NCBI GenBank assembly: GCA_023433275.1
Contig: JAEZDN010000125.1
Coordinates: 1-64,000, forward strand
From: Verrucomicrobiota bacterium
GTDB taxonomy: Bacteria > Verrucomicrobiota > Verrucomicrobiia > Opitutales > Opitutaceae
DNA: 64,000 bases
Direction of reading: 5' to 3'
Made by a program: the position numbers and the translations under genes. The notes under the pieces were generated by a model. That model ran no database searches and was not told the origin of the DNA. It saw only the letters and a program-made list of their open reading frames with translations. Position 1 is the stretch's first letter, and the number at the start of each line of letters is the position of its first letter. This document shows positions 45,687-52,374 of this stretch, piece after piece.

Positions 45687-47516
45687 TCAGTCGCTGAACT
45701 GGATGCGGGGGTTGGTTTTCAGGTAGGTCGCGACCGCGTCGGCGAAGCGCTCGCCGAATTCGGCGCGCTTCTTTTCACCGACGCCGGTGATGCCCTCGAG
45801 TTCGCTGACGCGCGTGGGATAGTGGCGGGCCATCTCGCGAAGGGTGGCGTCGCCGAAGATGATGTAGGCTGGCACGCGACGCTCGTCGGCCAGGGTTTTG
45901 CGAAGGGTGCGCAGCCGGTCGAAGAGAATTTCGTCGCACGCGATATCCCCCTCGCGGCGCGCGACGCGTTTGGCCTTGGGCAGGTCCATCGGCTTGGTGA
46001 GCGTGATGGGGGCGCGGGAGCGCAGCACCTCGCGACCTTCCGGGGTGAGCTCGAGCGTGGCGAACTCCCCCTCGGCGACGGCGAGGTAACCGAGGCGCAT
46101 GAGTTCGCGGCCGATGGCGGCCCAGGCGGCGCGGGGCAGGTCGCGCCCGATGCCGTAGGTGGTAAGGCGGTCGTGGCCCCAGCGGGAGATCTTGTCGGTG
46201 TCGGCGCCGGTGAGCACCTCGACGATGTGGTTCAGGCCGACGCTGAAGTTGCTGTTCTGGGCGATGCGGTAGACGCAGGAGAGGAATTTTTGCGCGACGA
46301 TGGTGCCATCGTAGGTTTCGCGCGGCTCGAGGCAGTTGTCGCAGGCCCCGCAATTATCGAGCGGGAATTTTTCGCCGAAGTAATCGAGCAGTTCGGCGCG
46401 GCGGCAGCCGGCGCTCTCGGCGTAATGCACGATTTGGCGCAACTGGGCGCGCGCCACGGCCTGTTCATGCTCGTTGGTAATTTCGGCGAGGAAGTGGGTT
46501 TGTTTGGCGATGTCGCCGGCGCTGAAGAGGAGCAGGCAGTCACCGGGCAGTCCATCGCGTCCGGCGCGGCCGGTTTCCTGGTAATAGCCCTCGATGTTTT
46601 TGGGGAGGTCGTGATGGATGACCCAGCGGACATTGGGCTTGTTGATACCCATGCCGAAGGCGATGGTGGCGCAGATGATGCGGGTCTCGTCGCGGAGGAA
46701 GAGTTCCTGGTTGCGCGCCCGTTCGGCGGCGTCGAGGCCGGCGTGGTAGGGGCGGGCGAGGAAGCCGCGCCCGGCGAGGGATTCGGCCACGCGTTCGGCG
46801 GTCGCGCGGCTGGCGCAATAAATGATGCCGCATTCGTGTTCGCGGGTGCGGACGAAGTTGATGATTTGTTTCGCCGGCTGGTCCTTGGGGATGACGCGGT
46901 AGGAGAGGTTGGGGCGGTTGAAGCTGGCGACGAAGGTGGCGGGATCGCGGAGCTTGAGGTGCTTGACGATGTCGGCGCGGACGCGGTCCGTCGCGGTGGC
47001 GGTGAGCGCCATGACCGGCGTGTCGGGGAGCAGGGTGCGGAGTTTGGCGATCTGGCGGTACTCGGGGCGGAAATCGTGGCCCCATTCGGAGACGCAATGG
47101 GCCTCGTCGATCGCGATGGCGGCGATGTTCCAGGCCTTCAGATTCTCCTGCCAGTTATCGAGCATCAGGCGTTCGGGCGCGACGTAGAGCAGGCGGAACT
47201 CGCCGCGGTGGAGGCCGCGGAGGCGGGAGCGGGACTCGTCGGCGTCGAGGGTGGAATTCAGGTAGGTGGCGGCGACGCCGGCCGCCTGGAGTTGATCGAC
47301 CTGGTCCTTCATCAGGGCGATGAGGGGCGAGACGACCACGGTCAGGCCGGGCCGGAGAAGGGCGGGCAGCTGGAAGCAGAGGGATTTGCCGCCGCCGGTG
47401 GGCAGGAGGGCGAAGACGTCGCGGCCGGCGAGGGAGGTTTCGATGATCTCGCGCTGCAGCGGATGGAAGTTCGCGTAGCCAAAGGTGGTTTTGAGGGTGA
47501 GGAGAAGGTCGTCCAA
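45687..47516 (-). CDS. recQ: ATP-dependent DNA helicase RecQ
   Basis: A 609-residue superfamily 2 3'-5' helicase for recombination and fork repair. Motif I is FALLPTGGGKSLCFQLPA, motif II is IAIDEAHCVSEWGHDFRPEY, motif III is VMALTATATDRV, and motif VI is YYQETGRAGRDGLPGDCLL. The zinc-binding cysteines lie around ESAGCRRAELLDYFGE and NCGACDNCLEP. The RQC winged helix follows (FSVGLNHIVEVLTGADTDKI) and an HRDC domain closes the protein (VPAYIIFGDATLREMARHYP). The start is TTG (complement 47514-47516). There is no partner operon; the upstream spacer contains a hairpin repeat. Highly confident. Confidence 0.96.
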   Translation of the reverse strand: MDDLLLTLKTTFGYANFHPLQREIIETSLAGRDVFALLPTGGGKSLCFQLPALLRPGLTVVVSPLIALMKDQVDQLQAAGVAATYLNSTLDADESRSRLRGLHRGEFRLLYVAPERLMLDNWQENLKAWNIAAIAIDEAHCVSEWGHDFRPEYRQIAKLRTLLPDTPVMALTATATDRVRADIVKHLKLRDPATFVASFNRPNLSYRVIPKDQPAKQIINFVRTREHECGIIYCASRATAERVAESLAGRGFLARPYHAGLDAAERARNQELFLRDETRIICATIAFGMGINKPNVRWVIHHDLPKNIEGYYQETGRAGRDGLPGDCLLLFSAGDIAKQTHFLAEITNEHEQAVARAQLRQIVHYAESAGCRRAELLDYFGEKFPLDNCGACDNCLEPRETYDGTIVAQKFLSCVYRIAQNSNFSVGLNHIVEVLTGADTDKISRWGHDRLTTYGIGRDLPRAAWAAIGRELMRLGYLAVAEGEFATLELTPEGREVLRSRAPITLTKPMDLPKAKRVARREGDIACDEILFDRLRTLRKTLADERRVPAYIIFGDATLREMARHYPTRVSELEGITGVGEKKRAEFGERFADAVATYLKTNPRIQFSD

Positions 47517-47615
47517 GAAGGGTCAGTGTGGCGGGGCGCGTTTGCCGCGGGCAAGGCCGCAACGTGGAAAATATCGCCTGAAAAAAGGGAGGGTGTCGGG
47601 TGGAGACCGGGGGTA

Positions 47616-47667
47616 GGGGCCGAGCTTGCTCGGTCCATGGCGTGAAGGACCGAGCGAGCTCGGCCCC
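47616..47667. repeat. Long hairpin repeat (GGGGCCGAGC family)
   Basis: The arms GGGGCCGAGCTTGCTCGGTC(C) (47616-47636) and GGACCGAGCGAGCTCGGCCC(C) (47647-47667) pair over 21 bases with small mismatches around a 10-base loop. Related copies lie at 49045-49077 and 52232-52324. It lies between the convergently placed ends of recQ's upstream region and the AlkZ-like gene and could also stop transcription. Confidence 0.7.
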
Positions 47668-47679
47668 GACAGGGTTCGA

Positions 47680-48858
47680 TCAGCGCAGGCCGAGCCAGCG
47701 GGCGAAGGTGCGGACGGTGTCGGCGATCCTGTGGCCGCGTTGGGTGTAACGGGACATCACGCGGAGGCGGCGGGCGGGGCGGTCGACTTTAGGGTCCACG
47801 TGACCGACCAGATTCGTGCCGGCGAGGACAGGCAGGGCGTAGTAGCCGCGTTTTCGTTTGGCGGGAGGAACGTACACTTCCCACGTGTAGTCGAAGTTCC
47901 AGAGGGCGGAGGTGACGCGACGGTCGTAGATCAGCGGGTCGAGTGGCGCGAGGAGGACGGGAGGCGTTATGGGTTCCGAGTTATTTGTTGAGGGGGAGGA
48001 GAGGCGGTCGAGGAGGGGGAGATCGGACTTGAGGCAGTAGAGGGTGGGGCAGTTTTCGATGGCGATGGCCTGGACGAGATCGGCGACGTGGGAGAGTTCG
48101 GCGCGTTTGAGCACACAGAGGCGGCGCTGTCGGAGCTTGAGCAATGCCTCCCAGCGGGCGGTTTCGGCGGCGGATGGCTCGGGGCGGCGAAGGATCCTCG
48201 CGGGGAGGACGCGTTCCGGCAGATCGTAGTAGCGGCGGTTGCCGTCACCGCGGCGGGCGATCAGGAGGCGGCCATGGAAAAAGAGTTTTTGGAGAGTGGC
48301 CTTGGCGTGCGTGGCGGCGCCCCAGACGGAGCGGGCACGACCGGTGTTGGCAAAGTCCTCTGAATTCAGGGGGCCGCGGGCCGTGATCTCGGCGAGAAGG
48401 CTCGGAGCGAGTCTCTTTTGCTTCGGCGTGAGTCGTCCGGACCATGCGCCCGAACGGCGGGTGCGGCGGCGCATCTCGGCCTGCAGGTGCGGCCAGGCAT
48501 CGGAGGTGAGGGCGACGAGGATGTTGGTGGAGGGGAGGTGGTGCTCGAATGCGGTGCGAGCGGCGGCGGGCAACGCGGCATGGCGTTCCGGGTCAAGTTT
48601 CCCAAGAGAGGACTTTTCAGAAAGGACGCCGTGCAGGTGACGCATGAGGTCGCCCTCGACGTAGTTCGTCACTCGGTTGCGCAGGATGAGATCGTGCATG
48701 CGGCCGCAGACGTTGATCGGGTCGATTTGGATGTAGCCGTGATGGGCGAGGGCGGTGGCAACATCGGGGGCGGGCGCGTCGAGCAGCAGCGCGCGGCGCA
48801 TGAAGCGGCGGGCGGTGAGGGGATCGAGGCGGAGGGGCGGCATGCGAGCTTCGGGCAT
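47680..48858 (-). CDS. AlkZ/YcaQ-like DNA glycosylase (winged helix DNA-binding family)
   Basis: A 392-residue protein of the HTH_42 / YcaQ family. These enzymes excise alkylated bases and unhook interstrand crosslinks. Family traits are the N-terminal HHGYIQIDPINVCGRMHDLIL block (catalytic QxD-type motif and R-x-H-D), winged-helix repeats (SLLAEITARGPLNSEDFA; RWEALLKLRQRRLCV), and the C-terminal LLAPLDPLIYDRRVTSALWN plus WEVYVPPAKRKRGYYALPVL. The start may be the ATG at 48858 or the one at 48843, five codons later. It stands beside recQ on the same strand, a DNA-repair pairing, although the 163-base spacer with a hairpin makes co-transcription doubtful. Enzyme activity is inferred from the family. 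Confidence 0.87.
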   Translation of the reverse strand: MPEARMPPLRLDPLTARRFMRRALLLDAPAPDVATALAHHGYIQIDPINVCGRMHDLILRNRVTNYVEGDLMRHLHGVLSEKSSLGKLDPERHAALPAAARTAFEHHLPSTNILVALTSDAWPHLQAEMRRRTRRSGAWSGRLTPKQKRLAPSLLAEITARGPLNSEDFANTGRARSVWGAATHAKATLQKLFFHGRLLIARRGDGNRRYYDLPERVLPARILRRPEPSAAETARWEALLKLRQRRLCVLKRAELSHVADLVQAIAIENCPTLYCLKSDLPLLDRLSSPSTNNSEPITPPVLLAPLDPLIYDRRVTSALWNFDYTWEVYVPPAKRKRGYYALPVLAGTNLVGHVDPKVDRPARRLRVMSRYTQRGHRIADTVRTFARWLGLR

Positions 48859-48960
48859 AAAGTCGCTCCGGCGCCAACTGGCAACCGCAAGGACGGGTTT
48901 CAGGGGATGAACAAGGGTGCAGTTAAAATGAGTTCATGCGTAGGTTGGGCGATGGGAAAG

Positions 48961-49015
48961 GGCTTTATGCCCCGGCGTTGCGCGCCGGCCGCCGTTGAAA
49001 TCGGGGCATAAAGCC
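48961..49015. repeat. 14-base inverted repeat (GGCTTTATGCCCCG)
   Basis: Perfect arms GGCTTTATGCCCCG (48961-48974) and CGGGGCATAAAGCC (49002-49015) flank a GC-rich 27-base loop. The word GGCATAAAGCC also occurs at 30498-30508, in both cases near AGTTCATG. It is therefore a dispersed palindromic repeat, not a local terminator. Confidence 0.65.
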
Positions 49016-49044
49016 TCCCACCACCGATTCTTGGGCAAGGAGCC

Positions 49045-49077
49045 GACCGAGGATCGAGCAAGCTCGACCCCTACAGG
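49045..49077. repeat. Copy of the CGAGCAAGCTCG / CCCCTAC repeat
   Basis: GGATCGAGCAAGCTCGACCC followed by CTACAGG is a single, short copy of the repeat at 47616-47667 and 52232-52324. It has a central palindrome CGAGCAAGCTCG and lies just upstream of a terminator. Confidence 0.6.
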
Positions 49078-49082
49078 AAAGG

Positions 49083-49111
49083 AAAAAGGCCGCACCGGGA
49101 GGGTGCGGCCT
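49083..49111 (-). terminator. Rho-independent terminator of the coiled-coil gene
   Basis: On the minus strand, AGGCCGCACC-CTCCC-GGTGCGGCCT forms a strong stem followed by five T. It lies about 22 bases after the stop of the gene at 49134 and fits a simple terminator. Confidence 0.85.
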
Positions 49112-49133
49112 GGGGGAAAAACTGGCAGACTGA

Positions 49134-49949
49134 TTACTTCTTCGGGGCGTTGGCCTCGATTTCGGCGAGGCGGCGGTCGAGGGCGTTCATCTCGGAGACG
49201 AGGCGTTCCTCCATCTTCTTGCGCTCGGTGCTGTTGACGATGCTCATGTTGGCGGCATCGCGCACGACGTTGGCGGGGAGGGAGAGGATGCGGGTGACGA
49301 GACCCTGATCCTTGAAGCTGCTGAGGTACAGGGCGGTGATCTCGTGGGAGAGCTTCATCGCGTCCTGGGCCACGGCCTGCGAGCTGAGGAGCTGGTTGTT
49401 GAGCTCCTGGTTGCGTGACATCTCGGCGGTCAGGACACCGCTGATCTGGTCGGAGATGCGCTGGCTGTAGGCGTTGATCGATTCGCGGGTGAGGTTCTGG
49501 TCGCTGGCCATCTCGGCGAGGATGGGCTGGATCTTCTCGGCCATGCGGTTGGACACCTTGTCGACCTGCTCGTTCTGAATTTGCTCGGCCTCTTCGGCGC
49601 TCTTGGGGAGCGGGTTGTACGGCTGGACTTTCCGGGCAATGGCCTCGGCGAGGGCGTCGACTTTCTCGGCGTTGAGCTTGGCGACCTCTTCCTCGGTCAT
49701 GAAGACGTCGGCGGCGCGCTTGGAGATCGCGTCCTTGAGCAGTTGATTGACGGATTCGATGTGGCGGCGGGTTTCCTCGGCGGAAGCCTTCATTTCGGCA
49801 TTCGTCTGTTCCCGCAGGGCGGCGAGTTCAGCCTGTTGCTTCGCCGCCATCTCGGAGGCCGTCTTCTGGTTGAACCAGAAGGCGAAACCGAGAATCAGAA
49901 CAGCGGTGAGAATGATCGCAGGAATTTGGTCTTTTAGCTTTTGCCACAT
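49134..49949 (-). CDS. Membrane-anchored coiled-coil protein of unknown function
   Basis: A 271-residue protein. An N-terminal membrane anchor (KDQIPAIILTAVLILGFAFWF) is followed by a long helical region rich in Ala, Glu and Gln (AAKQQAELAALREQTNAEM; RAADVFMTEEEVAKLNAEKV; AMKLSHEITALYLSSF), consistent with an extended coiled coil of about 220 residues facing the periplasm. It has no catalytic motifs or cysteines. Similar anchored coiled coils act as scaffolds or spacers in the envelope, but no family is recognised. It is monocistronic: its own terminator follows at 49083-49111 and a divergent small gene starts 78 bases away. Confidence 0.72.
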   Translation of the reverse strand: MWQKLKDQIPAIILTAVLILGFAFWFNQKTASEMAAKQQAELAALREQTNAEMKASAEETRRHIESVNQLLKDAISKRAADVFMTEEEVAKLNAEKVDALAEAIARKVQPYNPLPKSAEEAEQIQNEQVDKVSNRMAEKIQPILAEMASDQNLTRESINAYSQRISDQISGVLTAEMSRNQELNNQLLSSQAVAQDAMKLSHEITALYLSSFKDQGLVTRILSLPANVVRDAANMSIVNSTERKKMEERLVSEMNALDRRLAEIEANAPKK

Positions 49950-50026
49950 GGAGGTGTCGGGGTTGAGTGTGCTGGGACACGCCTAGCAGGTGTTAGTTCA
50001 AATGCAATGCCGCCTTGGAGAGCCGA

Positions 50027-50329
50027 ATGAGCCTTAATCGTTACGAACAAGCAGTCTTTGACTATTGGCACCGCCAGCCCGACGAGCGGAACCACTGGCA
50101 ATCGAAAGTCGTGGAGCTGACGCGCGGCGCGGCGGTGCCCGTGGAACTCGCGCGCGGTTTGGAGCGTGAACTCTGGGCGTATCTCAGCGAACGCAGCCCG
50201 CATGTGCCGGCGCTGCGGGAGCTGCAGATCGGAACGGCAGGACGGGTGAGTCTCCTCAACCTGGCCGAGCACATCATTCGGCTGTGGGGCCCGGTGGTGA
50301 AGCCGCGGAAACCTGGCGCGCCGCACTAA
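50027..50329 (+). CDS. Small conserved-looking protein of unknown function
   Basis: A 100-residue soluble protein (SLNRYEQAVFDYWHRQPDER, then VPVELARGLERELWAYLSER, ending VSLLNLAEHIIRLWGPVVKP). It has no signal peptide, membrane span or known motif. The aromatic/charged helices suggest a small helical bundle. It lies between the divergent coiled-coil gene and the PIN-PhoH gene, 99 bases upstream of the latter. I do not recognise the family. It is likely real because codon usage and spacing are gene-like. Confidence 0.65.
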   Translation: MSLNRYEQAVFDYWHRQPDERNHWQSKVVELTRGAAVPVELARGLERELWAYLSERSPHVPALRELQIGTAGRVSLLNLAEHIIRLWGPVVKPRKPGAPH

Positions 50330-50428
50330 TCGTGGATCGTCTTCACGAGAAGTTCTCACAATTTTGCAATTACTGCATTTACAAAGGAACCATCGGGATG
50401 CATCTGTTGTTAACAAGTTATCCACTCG

Positions 50429-51964
50429 ATGGAAAACACCACCAGCCCGGTTCATTTCTCGCAGCAGGGCCAGCACGTAGAGGTTAGGGCGAAGACCTAT
50501 GTTCTTGATACCAACGTCCTGCTGCACGATCCCCAATCGATCTTCAAATTTGAAGACAACAACCTCGCCATCCCGGTCGAGGTGCTCGAGGAGCTCGACG
50601 CCATCAAGGGCGAGCAATCGACCGAGCGAGGGCGCAATGCGCGACGCGTGCACCGCATCCTGCAGGAGTTGTTGCCTGACTCGCGTTCGATGCATGAGGG
50701 CGTGAAGCTCGCCAACGGCGGCACGCTTTCCGTCATCATCAACCGCTACCTCGTGGAAAACAACTGGTCGTCACCGGCCATGCAGCGCCTGCGCGCGGTC
50801 GTTTCCGATTTCACCAAGAAGGACAACCGGATCATCGCGGCGGCGCTTTTCGTGCAGGAGACGTTTCCGCCCCCGACGATCCTTGTCACGAAGGACGTCA
50901 ACGTGCAGCTCAAGGCACGCGCGGTCGGCCTGGAGGCCGAGGATTACCTGAACGACAAGGTGCCGGAGGCGGTGAGCGACGACGATTCGTACCCGACGAT
51001 CACGCTCGATGTTTATGAGATGCAGCGCTTCTGCTCGGAGGGTGAGCTCGATCTGGGCGAGGAGGTGGCGAAGAAGCTTTATCTGAATGAGTACGTCCTG
51101 CTCATGACGCCGGAGGGCAAGACCATGCCCGCGCGCTATTATGGCGCGAACCTCGTGCGTCGCCTGCAGCTCCCGGATTTCGTGAAGGCGCCCGGTGGCA
51201 TTCCGATCCGTCCGCGCAACCTCGAGCAGCAGTTCTTCATGGACGCGCTCATGGACGACAGCATCTCGCTCGTCACGTGTTTCGGCAAGGCGGGCACCGG
51301 CAAGACGCTGCTCTCGACGGCGTGCGCGCTGTTCCAGACCACGGATGAGCGCTCGCGTTACGACGGGCTCTCCATTTCCCGGCCCGTGATGGCGCTGGGC
51401 AAGGACATCGGCTTCCTGCCGGGAACACTGGAGGAAAAGATGAAGCCCTGGCTCCAGCCTTATCACGACGCCCTCGAGGTCCTCATGCCCTCGAAGCCGC
51501 AGAAGGAACCTCAATTTGCCAGCAAGAAGACCGCGAAGAAAAAGAAGAACAAGCGCGACGAGGCGATGGCGATGATGGCGACGCCGCAGCCCTCGCATGG
51601 CGGCGGGAGCAACGGGGTGCCGCCGATCAAGCCCTATGAACGGCTGATCAAGAACGGCGTCGTGGAGATCGAGGCCCTATGTTTCATCCGCGGACGCTCG
51701 ATCGCGCGCCGATTCTTCATTTTGGACGAGGCGCAGCAGCTCACGCCACATGAAGTGAAGACGGTCATCACCCGTATCGCCGAGAGTTCGAAGCTCGTGT
51801 TGATCGGCGACCCGGCGCAAATCGACAATCCCTACGTCGACTCGCGCAGCAACGGCCTCGTTTATTGTCACAACCGGATGAAGGGCCACGCCCTCGCCGC
51901 GCACGTGAAGTTGTCGAAGGGCGAGCGCTCGAAACTCGCCGAGCTCGCGGCGGATTTGCTGTAA
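50429..51964 (+). CDS. PhoH-family ATPase with N-terminal PIN domain
   Basis: A 511-residue two-domain protein. The PIN-like domain (about 20-150) shows AKTYVLDTNVLLHDPQSIF and conserved acidic residues through EVLEELDAIKGEQSTERGR and DNRIIAAALF. The PhoH ATPase domain (about 255-511) has Walker A FGKAGTGKTLLS near 287, Walker B FFILDEAQQLTPHEVKTVI near 429, and sensor LVLIGDPAQIDNPYVDSRSN. The fusion is the YlaK/PhoH2-type arrangement, linked to RNA unwinding and cleavage. A Lys-rich loop (TAKKKKNKRDEAMAMM) is an unusual insertion before the second half. Likely role: RNA metabolism or stress toxin-like RNase/helicase activity. No antitoxin is visible. Confidence 0.92.
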   Translation: MENTTSPVHFSQQGQHVEVRAKTYVLDTNVLLHDPQSIFKFEDNNLAIPVEVLEELDAIKGEQSTERGRNARRVHRILQELLPDSRSMHEGVKLANGGTLSVIINRYLVENNWSSPAMQRLRAVVSDFTKKDNRIIAAALFVQETFPPPTILVTKDVNVQLKARAVGLEAEDYLNDKVPEAVSDDDSYPTITLDVYEMQRFCSEGELDLGEEVAKKLYLNEYVLLMTPEGKTMPARYYGANLVRRLQLPDFVKAPGGIPIRPRNLEQQFFMDALMDDSISLVTCFGKAGTGKTLLSTACALFQTTDERSRYDGLSISRPVMALGKDIGFLPGTLEEKMKPWLQPYHDALEVLMPSKPQKEPQFASKKTAKKKKNKRDEAMAMMATPQPSHGGGSNGVPPIKPYERLIKNGVVEIEALCFIRGRSIARRFFILDEAQQLTPHEVKTVITRIAESSKLVLIGDPAQIDNPYVDSRSNGLVYCHNRMKGHALAAHVKLSKGERSKLAELAADLL

Positions 51965-52322
51965 GGGCGACTCATTTGTAGGGTTGGCGCCTGTGCCATC
52001 CGGCCTTGGGCCCGTCCAACGGGCATGCATCGATCCTGCATAAGACGCCTCCCCGCGGCCACGTTTTACGCTAGACTGAACTGCTCCAAGCGGGCCAACA
52101 CGAGGTCGGCTCCCACCAGGTGACGAAACCAGAGGCCGGGGTAGGGCGCAGTCTTGTCTTCGCGTTGAGGCGCATGTCGCGAGGGGACGAAGGGCGCAGG
52201 CAAGTCTGCGCCCCTACATCGCGGGCTCCCCTTGTAGGGGCAGAGCTCGCTCGGTCCGGCCCGCAGCGGCGGCGCGGGTGGCGCGATCATCGAGGCAGGA
52301 CCGACCCGAGGTCCGCCCCTAC
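51965..52322. repeat. Repeat-bearing intergenic region between PhoH and the HEAT lipoprotein
   Basis: No gene is seen. It contains inverted copies of the GTAGGGGC element: TTGTAGGGGCAGAGCTCGCT (from 52232) and GAGGTCCGCCCCTACAA (to 52324), which pair over part of their length, plus other CCCCTAC words (52211-52217). The genes on both sides are convergent, so the repeats may serve as a bidirectional end. Confidence 0.6.
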
Positions 52323-52360
52323 AAAACGAATCGCTGGCGGGGTTGCGCGCCAGCGATTCG
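52323..52360 (-). terminator. Terminator of the HEAT-repeat lipoprotein operon
   Basis: A 13-base perfect stem CGAATCGCTGGCG / CGCCAGCGATTCG with an 8-base loop is followed by TTTTG on the minus strand. It begins about 14 bases after the stop codon at 52375-52377. It is a strong rho-independent terminator. Confidence 0.85.
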
Positions 52361-52374
52361 GACGAGTCTCGGGA

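Noticed and set aside
50411..50426. DnaA-box-like TTATCCACT near AACAAG before the PhoH gene
   Set aside because: There is a single imperfect box with no cluster of boxes, no dnaA/dnaN neighbours and no AT-rich unwinding element.
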